From: Deltaproteobacteria bacterium RBG_16_44_11
GTDB taxonomy: Bacteria; Desulfobacterota; Syntrophia; Syntrophales; Smithellaceae
DNA length: 9,415 nucleotides
Direction of reading: 5' to 3'
Assembly: GCA_001797845.1 (NCBI GenBank)
Contig: MGQN01000036.1
Location: forward strand, 24,900-34,314
Shown here: piece after piece, positions 1 to 6,713 of the stretch
How positions within the stretch are numbered: the stretch's first letter is position 1
Layout: each line of letters begins with the position of its first letter
The notes under the pieces: model-generated
Databases searched by the model: none
Told to the model about the DNA's origin: nothing
Seen by the model: only the letters and a program-made list of their open reading frames with translations
Program-made: the position numbers and the translations under genes

Positions 1-149
1 TGTAAGTAGCAGAATCCCTCAGTTGATAATTGCTCCCTTGAGGCTGTAAATCCGCCACTAAAATTAAATAATTCACCAAGCTGTTTTACTTCCCAATCCT
101 CAGGAATCACGCCCACCTCAGTTTGTTTGTATCCCTTCCTCAGTTCCAT
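1..149 (-). CDS. hsdS: Type I restriction-modification specificity subunit HsdS, N-terminal fragment
   Basis: Only the first 49 codons are in the window; the gene leaves through the left edge. The translation opens MELRKGYKQTEVGVIPEDW and continues EVKQLGELFNFSGG. This is the characteristic start of HsdS proteins: the K-x-TEVG-x-IP-x-DWE-x-x-x-L segment leading into the first target recognition domain. HsdS binds the bipartite DNA target and docks two HsdM subunits, and HsdR when present. The ATG at 149 lies inside the last codons of hsdM, giving a 10-bp overlap with the hsdM TGA at 142-140, so the two subunits are probably translationally coupled. The target recognition domains are outside the window, so specificity cannot be judged. 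The family call is firm; completeness of the gene is unknown. Confidence 0.9.
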   Translation of the reverse strand, partial: MELRKGYKQTEVGVIPEDWEVKQLGELFNFSGGFTASREQLSTEGFCYL

Positions 150-2584
150 ACAAACCCCATCTTTTGCAGGTGCTTGTTAACCTTTTTTCCCAGCACTGCA
201 ATTTCCGCATTCAATTCGGACAAGGTTGATTCATACCTTTGTGCCAGTTCCTTAATCCTTCCGGCCAGCCGTTGGCTGATGCGGTCAGTTTCCGTATGCA
301 CGGCCTTTTCGATACTGGTCATCCACTTGCGTTCCACCACAATGGTTTTGATTTCTTCAATGGCGAGCGTTGAATATTTTTCCATCACCTTAATTTCTAG
401 CTCTTTCCAGGCCCGTTTGATTTTTCCAGCAAAATCGCTCTCGTCATCCATCAGCTTTTTATACTGCTGTAAGATGTCCCATTCCTCGTTATTGTCTGCT
501 GTTTTTTTACCAAGTTCCTTGATGCGGCCCGCCAGATTTTTCTTGTTCAGTTTGCCTTCTTCCAACACTTCGGCAAGCAAGCCTTCTTCGTCGCCGTGTT
601 CTTCGCGCAGTTCTTCCATCCTGGCCTTAAGAGCTTCTCTTTTTGCTTCAAGCTCATCAATGCTTGTTTTTTCTTTTTCAAAATAGATCTCAATCATCAG
701 CATGGGTGGAATCAGCCGCCCTTCCAGTCCATCAATTCCTTCAATATCCCGATCTTTCTTGCCCTCTTTTCCCTTGCGCACCAGCCGGATGACTTCGTTT
801 CCGGCCCTCCAGCCGTCGGCGGCAAGTTCATACAGATCATCCTGCATCGTCTGTGCCCAGTAATTAAGCAGGTGTTGATAGACATCGTATTTGTTCAACA
901 GCCGGACATCACGATATGAAAAAAGAATCGCCTCAGCAATTTTATAAATGACCTGTTTGGGGTGCACACCCTTACCCAACTGTTTTAGATATCGCTTTGA
1001 CTCTTTTTTCCAACCATCAAATGCCCGCTGCATAACTTTGCTATAAACCGTAAATTCATGATGATTGAAGATCGTGTGTTTAATGTTGTCTTTTATAACT
1101 TTCAGTTTGCAATAACCTTTGCGGCTACCCTTAGCGAATAGCTCTGCTTTAAGGGATGGATAAACAGACCAGAATGATTCGAGGTCCTCAATATCCCGCT
1201 GGGGAATGCCGCCTTTCAGGTGCGCATCAATGTCCTGAATGTCTTCTGCTTCCTGCGTATCGATATAGCGGGGGATATTCAGGTTGAACTCATTCTTTTC
1301 AATTTCATCCATATTAACCATGCGGCTGTATTTGGAGATTTCGAGCTGCCTGTTGAATACATCCACAATCTTATGAATATCCTGCTCGCGCAATCGATTT
1401 TTATTTCCATCTTTAATAAACCCTTTGGAAGCATCAACCATGAAGATGCCTTTGCGGGCGGCGGCGTTTTCTTTATCAATAACGATAATGCAGGCGGGAA
1501 TGCTGGTGCCGTAAAAGAGGTTGGCGGGCAATCCGATAATGCCTTTGATGTAACCTCTGCGGATAATGTTGGTGCGGATTTCAGCTTCGGCATTGCCCCG
1601 GAACAAAACGCCATGCGGCAAAATACAAGCGCCCCTGCCCTTGCTCTTGAGTGATTTCAGGATGTGGAGCAGAAAAGCATAATCGCCGTTTTTGGCAGGT
1701 GGTATTCCGTAATCTTTGAAGCGTTCATAAACATCATTCTGCGGGTCTATACCGTTACTCCACGACTTATAGCTAAACGGCGGATTGGCAACTACGTAGT
1801 CAAAGGTTTTCAGATAGCCAGTTTTTTCATCGGTAAAAAGCGGTGTGGCAATGGTATTGCCCTGTTTAATATCCGAGGCAGGATTGCCATGCAGCCACAT
1901 ATTCATGACCGCAAGAGCGCGCGTTGCGTTGTCATTTTCCTGGCCATAAATAGTGATGCCGTATGGCGCTTCGTCGGCAGCTTTTAAGAGCAGCGAGCCG
2001 GAACCGCAAGTCGGATCGTAAATTGTTACTGATTGGCTCTTTGCCTTGTTTGTCTCGATAACTTTTGCCATGATGCGGGAAACTTCGGCTGGTGTGTAGA
2101 ACTGCCCCTTGCTTTTTCCACTTTCCGTGGCAAAGTGGCGCATTAGATATTCATAAGCATCGCCCAGAATATCGTCGTTTTCAGCGCGGTTACTGCTGAA
2201 ATCGAGCGCCGGATTCTCAAAAATCGCAATGAGGTTGGAAAGGCGGTCAACCATATCCTTGCCTTTACCAAGCTTGTCCTCATCATTGAAATCGGCAACG
2301 GTGATGACACCGGTAAGGTCGTTGGCTTTTGCGAGCTTTCCGATAATTTTATTGATTTTATCGCCAATATCGGACTGGCCTTTCAGTTTGATTAGGTCTT
2401 TAAAACTTGCGCCATTGGGGATTTCAATAATGGCATCTTTCTTTCCGGCATATTTGTCGGATACATACTTGATAAAAAGTAGAACAAGCACATAGTCTTT
2501 GTATTGGCCGGCATCCATAGCGCCGCGGAGTTCATCGCAACTTTTCCAGAGTGAGCTGTAGAGTTCGGATTTTCTGATTGGCAT
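140..2584 (-). CDS. hsdM: Type I restriction-modification N6-adenine methyltransferase HsdM (long form)
   Basis: This 814-residue protein methylates adenine using S-adenosylmethionine as the modification subunit of a type I R-M complex. Residues 1-150 form the helical HsdM N-terminal domain (SSLWKSCDELRGAMDAGQYKD style start). The Rossmann methyltransferase domain follows: QFYTP at 161-165, SAM-binding motif I DPTCGSGS at 190-197, and catalytic motif IV NPPF at 267-270. Ordinary HsdM proteins are near 500 residues. Here about 350 extra residues follow, ending in a highly charged, probably coiled-coil stretch (about 634-805) rich in E, K and R. I read it as the long HsdM subclass, where the tail is likely a subunit contact. 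The ATG at 2584 gives the canonical MPIRKSELYSSLW start, with AAGG some 12 nt upstream. It overlaps hsdS downstream. No hsdR is visible. Confidence 0.95.
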   Translation of the reverse strand: MPIRKSELYSSLWKSCDELRGAMDAGQYKDYVLVLLFIKYVSDKYAGKKDAIIEIPNGASFKDLIKLKGQSDIGDKINKIIGKLAKANDLTGVITVADFNDEDKLGKGKDMVDRLSNLIAIFENPALDFSSNRAENDDILGDAYEYLMRHFATESGKSKGQFYTPAEVSRIMAKVIETNKAKSQSVTIYDPTCGSGSLLLKAADEAPYGITIYGQENDNATRALAVMNMWLHGNPASDIKQGNTIATPLFTDEKTGYLKTFDYVVANPPFSYKSWSNGIDPQNDVYERFKDYGIPPAKNGDYAFLLHILKSLKSKGRGACILPHGVLFRGNAEAEIRTNIIRRGYIKGIIGLPANLFYGTSIPACIIVIDKENAAARKGIFMVDASKGFIKDGNKNRLREQDIHKIVDVFNRQLEISKYSRMVNMDEIEKNEFNLNIPRYIDTQEAEDIQDIDAHLKGGIPQRDIEDLESFWSVYPSLKAELFAKGSRKGYCKLKVIKDNIKHTIFNHHEFTVYSKVMQRAFDGWKKESKRYLKQLGKGVHPKQVIYKIAEAILFSYRDVRLLNKYDVYQHLLNYWAQTMQDDLYELAADGWRAGNEVIRLVRKGKEGKKDRDIEGIDGLEGRLIPPMLMIEIYFEKEKTSIDELEAKREALKARMEELREEHGDEEGLLAEVLEEGKLNKKNLAGRIKELGKKTADNNEEWDILQQYKKLMDDESDFAGKIKRAWKELEIKVMEKYSTLAIEEIKTIVVERKWMTSIEKAVHTETDRISQRLAGRIKELAQRYESTLSELNAEIAVLGKKVNKHLQKMGFVWN

Positions 2585-2680
2585 ATCTTCTTTTTACCTT
2601 TTAGTTATTTAACGTCGCCCAAATTATTGTTCGATATTTTGATTAGTCATGTTTCTTACGTTATCCCATTATCCCTTCAT

Positions 2681-2779
2681 CCCGTTAGAAATCATTCATC
2701 CTACCGTAACGGTTTCTGTTATTAATACTTTTCAAAGCATATGCCTATTACCGCATAAGCTATCAAATTTCTAACAGGG
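2681..2779. repeat. MITE-like inverted-repeat element, copy 1
   Basis: A 99-bp unit starts CCCGTTAGAAATCATT and ends AAATTTCTAACAGGG, so its termini are inverted repeats with one inserted base on the right. It aligns with copy 2 (4387-4483) at both ends (CATCCTAC versus TATCCTAC on the left, CCGCATAAGCTAT on the right) and more loosely in the middle. A small palindrome ACCGTaACGGT lies inside. The right terminus overlaps the last codons and stop of radC. There is no ORF inside, so it would need a transposase elsewhere. No clear target duplication is seen. Confidence 0.7.
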
Positions 2780-3467
2780 ACTCATCCGCAAAGCTAAAGT
2801 AGCTGCCGTCGCCGATGATGATATGATCCAGCATTCTGATTCCCATTAGATTGCATGCGGCTGTTAATTCAGCCGTTATTTTTTTATCTTCCGGGCTGGG
2901 TGTGATATAGGCGCTGGGATGATTATGAACACAAATAATAGAGGCGGCAAATTTTTGTAAAGCCGTATGAATGATTTCCCGGACAATCGGCGCGGCCTGA
3001 TTGACAGTGCCTACGGCCGCATCGGCAATATCAATGATTCCGTTATTGCTGTTGAGATAGACGACTTTAAATACTTCCGTCTTGAGGTCGCGCATTTGCG
3101 GCATGATGATATTGACGATATCCCCGGCAGTGGCAATTTTTTGTTTTGAGGGAAGGACTTCGTCTTCACGAAAACGTCTGCCGATTTCGAGCGCCGCTTT
3201 GATTTGCGCAATCTTGGCCGGGCCCAAACCTTTAAATTCTTTCCAATCGCGGATATCGGAATGGCTCATGTTGCGGAAAGTGCCAAACTTATCCAACATT
3301 TTTCTGGCCAAATCAATGGCGCTATTGCCCTGGACTCCGGTGCGAAGCTGTATCGCCAAAAGCTCGGAATTACTCAGCGCCGAAGCGCCTTTCTTGAGCA
3401 GTTTCTCCCTCGGCCGGTCGTCCTTCGGCCATGAGCGAATGCCAGTTTTCTTGTTCTTATCCGCCAT
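2763..3467 (-). CDS. radC: RadC family JAB/MPN-domain protein
   Basis: The 234-residue length is typical of RadC. The N-terminal part has the family signature RPREKLLKKGASALSNSELL (19-38) and LRTG (41-44). A helix-hairpin-helix-like stretch follows (FKGLGPAKIAQIKAALEIGRR, spanning 78-98). The C-terminal JAB/MPN metalloprotease-like domain carries HNHPS (181-185) and SPED (191-194), which gives the JAMM residues H181, H183 and D194. RadC was named for DNA repair, but that role has been withdrawn; biochemical function remains unsettled and many copies travel on mobile elements. It ends DESLLEI, and the last codons and stop lie inside the terminal repeat of the copy 1 element. It begins 46 bp after the NYN gene stop on the same strand, so it may be co-transcribed. 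No good Shine-Dalgarno site precedes the ATG. Confidence 0.93.
   Translation of the reverse strand: MADKNKKTGIRSWPKDDRPREKLLKKGASALSNSELLAIQLRTGVQGNSAIDLARKMLDKFGTFRNMSHSDIRDWKEFKGLGPAKIAQIKAALEIGRRFREDEVLPSKQKIATAGDIVNIIMPQMRDLKTEVFKVVYLNSNNGIIDIADAAVGTVNQAAPIVREIIHTALQKFAASIICVHNHPSAYITPSPEDKKITAELTAACNLMGIRMLDHIIIGDGSYFSFADESLLEI
3384..3409. repeat. 26-bp direct repeat, resident copy inside radC
   Basis: These 26 bases (codons for REKLLKKGA of radC, read on the minus strand) recur exactly and in the same orientation at 4363-4388. This copy is part of an intact, conserved radC motif and is therefore the probable source. Confidence 0.85.
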
Positions 3468-3512
3468 TGTATTTTATAAACCAGTGGAGCCCTTTCATTT
3501 TTCAGATAATTC

Positions 3513-4130
3513 TTATTTCCATGTTGCCGGACGATTTAGCGTTATGTTTTTGGTAGCATCAATGACTATGGAATCGGAAAATTGGCTGTCCCTGAGGTGT
3601 TTTTCTTTCATCTTCATGTGAAAATCACAAGCATTCTTCATTTCCTCTGCGTGTCGTCCTATGGGAATCACGAGCCCTATTTGTTTTGCCGGAAAACTTT
3701 CTTTTACAGCTTTAATTGCAGGAACAATATCGCTATCACCTGTTACCAATATGCCCGTATCAAAAGTGTCATCGTAGGCGCATTGGAATAGTTTGATGGA
3801 TATATTCACATCCGTCTGTTTTTCCTCAAAGGTTTGATAGATTTTATGGCAATGGCGGCATTTTTTGTCTCTGAGCTTGAACTTCCCGAAGACAATCTTC
3901 ACACCTTTCATGGTTAGGGCACGAATCAGAAGTTGGTGGCGAGCTTTCTTAGCCGGTTCCCACTCGGCGTATGCTGTAAAATAGTAGATGTCTGCAAGTG
4001 TGTCCTTTGATGTAATAAAACACTTCGCAAGTGCTGAATAATCAAGCCATTTATATTTGTGATAGGATTTCCGGCAGTCCAAAGAATGAAAGACATTGAA
4101 GCCATCGATGAAAAACGCGACACGGTTCAT
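3513..4130 (-). CDS. NYN-domain (PIN-like) ribonuclease, LabA/DUF88 type
   Basis: This 205-residue protein is built around a NYN fold, a PIN-like metal-dependent nuclease domain expected to cut RNA. Strand 1 is AFFIDGFNVF (5-14) with acidic D9 and the typical N12. A central KQTDVNISI (104-112) gives D107, and LVTGDSDIVPAI (128-139) gives D132 and D134; together these are the usual acidic metal-binding residues. A Cys-x2-Cys-His cluster (C91, C94, H95) just before the central Asp resembles a small zinc knuckle. I chose the ATG at 4130: it has GGAG about 9 nt upstream and gives the family's normal MNRVAFFIDGFN start. The frame stays open up to 4202, but that part is the terminator hairpin and its T tract, not protein. 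The gene has its own leader with a probable promoter and attenuator and lies just upstream of radC. Its biological target is unknown. Confidence 0.88.
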   Translation of the reverse strand: MNRVAFFIDGFNVFHSLDCRKSYHKYKWLDYSALAKCFITSKDTLADIYYFTAYAEWEPAKKARHQLLIRALTMKGVKIVFGKFKLRDKKCRHCHKIYQTFEEKQTDVNISIKLFQCAYDDTFDTGILVTGDSDIVPAIKAVKESFPAKQIGLVIPIGRHAEEMKNACDFHMKMKEKHLRDSQFSDSIVIDATKNITLNRPATWK

Positions 4131-4149
4131 TTTTCGATTCTCCAAATAT

Positions 4150-4179
4150 AAAAAAACCCGCGTCCACCGGGAGCGCGGG
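4150..4179 (-). terminator. Intrinsic terminator in the NYN leader (possible attenuator)
   Basis: On the minus strand CCCGCG (4179-4174) pairs with CGCGGG (4162-4157) around an 11-nt loop and is followed by seven T residues (4156-4150). This is a strong Rho-independent terminator. It lies only some 20 nt before the NYN start codon and directly ahead of the GGAG ribosome site. A second small hairpin precedes it (TGTGG at 4185-4189 with CCACA at 4197-4201). It could end the ATPase transcript, or act as an attenuator for the NYN gene. The loop contains GGTGG, which could instead pair with the CCAC of the upstream hairpin. Confidence 0.8.
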
Positions 4180-4206
4180 GCCAATGTGGCACTAGACCAC
4201 AAAGGG

Positions 4207-4245
4207 ATGATGTGTATACATCATACATTTCCCGATTTTTGTCAA
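4207..4245 (-). promoter_or_regulatory. Probable promoter and operator dyad for the NYN gene
   Basis: Reading right to left there is a perfect -35 box TTGACA (4245-4240). A perfect dyad ATGATGT-GTAT-ACATCAT occupies 4207-4224, where the -10 region should be. The -10 box itself is ambiguous: TATGAT (4225-4220) fits 5 of 6 bases but with a short 14-nt spacer, and TATACA lies too far away. The dyad's position suggests repression by a dimeric protein, or a leader hairpin if transcribed. Confidence 0.5.
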
Positions 4246-4362
4246 TATAAATTTGACTACTTAATTCATGTTGTTATTTGTCCTTAATAAAGCATGCTTT
4301 TAAAGAAAGTAAAGTTAATATAAGTATTTATCGTCTATGTGTCTGGAGTGGACACGAGGAAT

Positions 4363-4388
4363 AGCGCCTTTCTTGAGCAGTTTCTCCC
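4363..4388. repeat. 26-bp radC-derived fragment fused to element copy 2
   Basis: This is an exact 26-bp match to 3384-3409 inside radC, in the same orientation and 979 bp away. It ends at the first bases of the copy 2 inverted repeat (they share CC). Nothing further out resembles radC, so it is a captured or template-switched scrap, not a decayed second radC. The rest of the gene-free gap 4246-4362 is AT-rich; the only other structure I see is the small dyad GTGTC/GACAC at 4339-4355. Confidence 0.8.
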
Positions 4389-4483
4389 CGTTAGAAATCA
4401 TTTTATCCTACTATAGAACTTCCTGTCCTAGTACTTCTTAAAACGTATACATGGAGCCGCATAAGCTATTAATTTCTAACGGG
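4387..4483. repeat. MITE-like inverted-repeat element, copy 2
   Basis: A 97-bp unit runs from CCCGTTAGAAAT to ATTTCTAACGGG, a perfect 12-bp terminal inverted repeat. Both flanks of the interior match copy 1 (ATCCTAC after the left end; CCGCATAAGCTAT before the right end), while the centre is diverged, mostly by transitions. The right end stops one base short of the ATPase stop codon, so the element sits exactly at the 3' end of that gene, as copy 1 does for radC. There is no ORF inside. Confidence 0.75.
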
Positions 4484-4484
4484 A

Positions 4485-5744
4485 TTAAATAAACAACCGT
4501 CGCGAGGGGACAGCCCAAATCTCCGGCTCGGCGATTTTCCTGATTTCATTACCCGTATAGATGACTATGCCGCCGCGCCATTTTTCCCCCAGTGCGCTTG
4601 CTACATCTTTCATGGATGTTGTATCTTTAGGAGCAATGGTTTTGCGCGCCTTAATTTCCATACCGATGATTCCGATCTCAGTTTCCACGAGAATATCGAC
4701 TTCCAAACCAGAGCGACTGCGGTAAAAGGACAGTTCCGTATCTTTCTGCGATGTCTTCACCCACTTATATAATTCGCCGACTACCATAGTCTCGTAAATC
4801 TCGCCGGTTAATTCTCCCTTGAAACCGGTAAGGTGCCGCAATAAGCCTATGTCTGTCCAGTAAACCTTCGGCGTTTTGACAACGGAGCTGGTGATATTTT
4901 TATGGTACGGCTGTAAAAGCACTGTTTGATATGATATGCGCAGATATTCCAAATATCTTTTGGCCGTATCCACGCTTACGCCTGCGTCACGGGCCAGTTC
5001 GGAGTAATTTAAAAGTTTTGCCGAGCGCAGAGCGGCCAGCTTCTGAAATTTTCTGAACGGGGAAAGATCGCTTAATCTGGCCAGATCAGCAAGATCCCTT
5101 TCCAGATAAGTGTATTCATAATCTTTCATCCATTTCCAGCGTTCTTCGTTTGAAAGCGGTAAAAGCGCTGGCATGCCTCCCCACTGTACTAGATAATCTT
5201 CCGCCCGACGGCGAGGAGCGTCCTCTGTTTCCGTAAGGACGGAAGGAACATTCTTCATAATATTGTTCAGGGTATCACTGCCCGAGAGCTTGTCGACAAG
5301 AGGTAATTCAACTGATTTTGACCCGGCTTCCCAATATATTTCACTCATCATCAGCGGCCATAATTCGTAGAGACTAATCCGCCCGGCTAATGATTCCCTT
5401 ATTTTTTTTAAAAGCAGTACCTGGCTTGAGCCCAGAAGAATGGAGAAGGTGATGTCTTTTCTGTCATAGGCGTATTTTACTTTATCAAAAACAATAGGCT
5501 CTTTTTGTGCTTCGTCCAAAACGGCGTTGCCGATATCCCGGCCCCAGGAAGCTGATGATATTGCTCTTAAAGCTTCTCTGTCCTCAGGTGCATCAAGGTT
5601 GATGTGGCGAAGCTGCGGATATTTGTCCAGGGCGAGGGTTGTTTTTCCGGTTTGCCTGGCCCCGGTAAGCAGTACAAGCTTTGGAGATGAAGGGTCAGGC
5701 AGAATATTCTTTAAAAACCTATATTGCTGTAAATGTTCGCTCAT
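4485..5744 (-). CDS. AAA-family ATPase with DUF4143 and nuclease-like C-terminal region
   Basis: This 419-residue protein matches the common 'ATP-binding protein / DUF4143' family. It has an N-terminal P-loop domain: Walker A GARQTGKTT (28-36), Walker B NAVLDEAQK (73-81), and SILLGSSQVLL (101-111) in the sensor I position. A middle helical region with a winged-helix look (LNYSELARDAGVSVDTAKRYL, 245-265) follows. The end has GLEVDILVE (346-354) and GMEIKA (361-366), reproducing the E-x-D...E-x-K spacing of PD-(D/E)xK nuclease folds seen in DUF4143. The true role of these proteins is unknown; they are frequent in genomic islands and often stand alone. Length and start are normal for the family, and no other Met precedes Walker A. 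The start is only 8 nt after a -10 box, so the mRNA may be leaderless. Confidence 0.9.
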   Translation of the reverse strand: MSEHLQQYRFLKNILPDPSSPKLVLLTGARQTGKTTLALDKYPQLRHINLDAPEDREALRAISSASWGRDIGNAVLDEAQKEPIVFDKVKYAYDRKDITFSILLGSSQVLLLKKIRESLAGRISLYELWPLMMSEIYWEAGSKSVELPLVDKLSGSDTLNNIMKNVPSVLTETEDAPRRRAEDYLVQWGGMPALLPLSNEERWKWMKDYEYTYLERDLADLARLSDLSPFRKFQKLAALRSAKLLNYSELARDAGVSVDTAKRYLEYLRISYQTVLLQPYHKNITSSVVKTPKVYWTDIGLLRHLTGFKGELTGEIYETMVVGELYKWVKTSQKDTELSFYRSRSGLEVDILVETEIGIIGMEIKARKTIAPKDTTSMKDVASALGEKWRGGIVIYTGNEIRKIAEPEIWAVPSRRLFI

Positions 5745-5752
5745 GGTCGTAA

Positions 5753-5780
5753 ATTATACAGCATATTATTATGTAATCAA
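5753..5780 (-). promoter_or_regulatory. Sigma70-type promoter of the ATPase gene
   Basis: On the minus strand TTGATT (5780-5775) and a perfect TATAAT (5758-5753) are separated by 16 nt. The ATG begins at 5744, 8 nt after the -10 box, so transcription should start at or within a few bases of the start codon. No Shine-Dalgarno sequence is present between them, consistent with leaderless initiation. Confidence 0.65.
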
Positions 5781-5834
5781 GGATTATTTTACACGCTGCT
5801 TTGTACTATCTTCAATGTCAGAGCTGGGTACACC

Positions 5835-5864
5835 TCCTACGTCACTGCGCTCCTAGGATAGTTC
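5835..5864. repeat. Degenerate second copy of the 30-bp palindromic repeat
   Basis: This 30-bp segment matches 5945-5974 at 24 of 30 positions, in the same orientation, both ending GGATAGTTC. Similarity continues weakly to the right (CGCTTC, AAACTT). It looks like a worn duplicate of the abiEii 3' end and its palindrome. Nothing else is recognisable in the gap 5745-5921 apart from the ATPase promoter and a weak terminator. Confidence 0.6.
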
Positions 5865-5899
5865 AACTTGCGCTTCAAACTTCATTTTACTCGTTTTGG

Positions 5900-5919
5900 A
5901 AAAACTAGGGGCAGCGCCC
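5900..5919 (-). terminator. Weak intrinsic terminator after abiEii
   Basis: Just past the abiEii stop, GGGC (5919-5916) pairs with GCCC (5912-5909) on the minus strand, followed after CTAG by five T residues. The stem is only 4 bp, so termination would be partial. Confidence 0.4.
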
Positions 5920-5921
5920 AA

Positions 5922-6713
5922 TTACTTTCTTTTGCGTCCCTGTTTCCCACGGCGCTTCGCGCCTGGGATAGTTCGTCCAACAAGTTTCAGTACGTTTCGC
6001 TTCTGAAACTTGGGACTCACTATTTCGTTTTCTAAAGCTAACTTAAGCAGAAATATCACATCCGGCTTGAGCTTCGTTCTGGCCCAGTCTTTCTGTTTTT
6101 CCGTAAGCAATTCTCCCAAACCGCGCAGAAGGTTTCGATCTGTTATTTTCCCGATTTGAGTAATGCATTTCTTTAATACTTCCGGATAAGAAATACCCGC
6201 TCTTTTTTCCACAATATCCTTGTTGATCGGCCAGTGGTTTTTCAGAAAAAACCAGACGTCATAAACGTCACGGCTTGTTTTGCCGATTCTCTCGTGCATA
6301 GCCATAAGCTTATGCGCGAACATATCCTCGCGAATCATGACCTGCATGGCTACGCCCAGATAGGTCTTTAATTCATATCTCGAACCAAACGCGCGGCGAT
6401 TGATTTCAATCTTGATATTGGCCGATTTATCATCGTACGAAAGCACAACCAGCAGACTGAATCTCTTCCTGCGGGATTCCTTGATGGCCCCATATTGTCC
6501 GGCAATCTTTTCAATATGTGCAAAAACGCGCTCTGATTCGGCTTCATCAAGCAAATCGAAATCCAGATCCACGGAAAAGCGATCGAGTCCATGGAACATA
6601 AAAGACGCCGTTCCGCCCTTAAATCCCAGAATCGGTGCAATGGCCGTCTCCGTGTAAATATCCTTGAGAATCTGAAACAAAATATTCTTATGTGTGGTAA
6701 AATCAATGGTCAT
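5922..6713 (-). CDS. abiEii: AbiEii/AbiGii family nucleotidyltransferase toxin
   Basis: This 263-residue protein is the toxin half of a type IV (AbiE) toxin-antitoxin system, a DNA polymerase-beta-like nucleotidyltransferase. Family motifs are clear: GFKGGTAS (30-37), RFSVDLDFDL (45-54) with metal-binding D49 and D51, and KIEIN (101-105) supplying a third acidic residue. AHKLMAMHERIGKTSRDVYDVWFF (133-156 with K135 and D149) is the fourth conserved block. Such toxins transfer nucleotides onto RNA, possibly tRNA, and stop growth, giving abortive infection or element maintenance. It starts at ATG 6713, overlapping the antitoxin stop by ATGA, so it is translationally coupled. The last ~15 residues (TIPGAKRRGKQGRKRK) are very basic and encoded partly by a GC-rich palindrome, so the natural C-terminus may have been altered by a repeat insertion. 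Confidence 0.92.
   Translation of the reverse strand: MTIDFTTHKNILFQILKDIYTETAIAPILGFKGGTASFMFHGLDRFSVDLDFDLLDEAESERVFAHIEKIAGQYGAIKESRRKRFSLLVVLSYDDKSANIKIEINRRAFGSRYELKTYLGVAMQVMIREDMFAHKLMAMHERIGKTSRDVYDVWFFLKNHWPINKDIVEKRAGISYPEVLKKCITQIGKITDRNLLRGLGELLTEKQKDWARTKLKPDVIFLLKLALENEIVSPKFQKRNVLKLVGRTIPGAKRRGKQGRKRK
5945..5974. repeat. REP-like palindrome inside the 3' end of abiEii
   Basis: TCCCA (5945-5949) pairs with TGGGA (5964-5968), and GGCGC (5951-5955) with GCGCC (5959-5963), around a 3-nt TTC loop with a single unpaired C. A 30-bp unit including GGATAGTTC is repeated imperfectly at 5835-5864. It is translated as IPGAKRRG in the toxin. The form resembles dispersed palindromic (REP-like) repeats. 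Confidence 0.65.

Noticed and set aside
123..686. 187-codon plus-strand frame, serine-rich
   Set aside because: Antisense shadow of the charged coiled-coil part of hsdM; the serine and phenylalanine excess is the complement of E/K codons.
3082..3621. 179-codon plus-strand frame over radC
   Set aside because: It is antisense to a clear radC gene and shows no family features.
4131..4202. N-terminal extension of the NYN protein starting MWSSATLAPRS
   Set aside because: These codons come from the terminator hairpin and T tract; GGAG lies just before the internal ATG at 4130, which gives the normal family start.
4363..4388. Remnant of a second radC gene
   Set aside because: Similarity stops sharply at both ends of the 26 bp; no other radC sequence is nearby.
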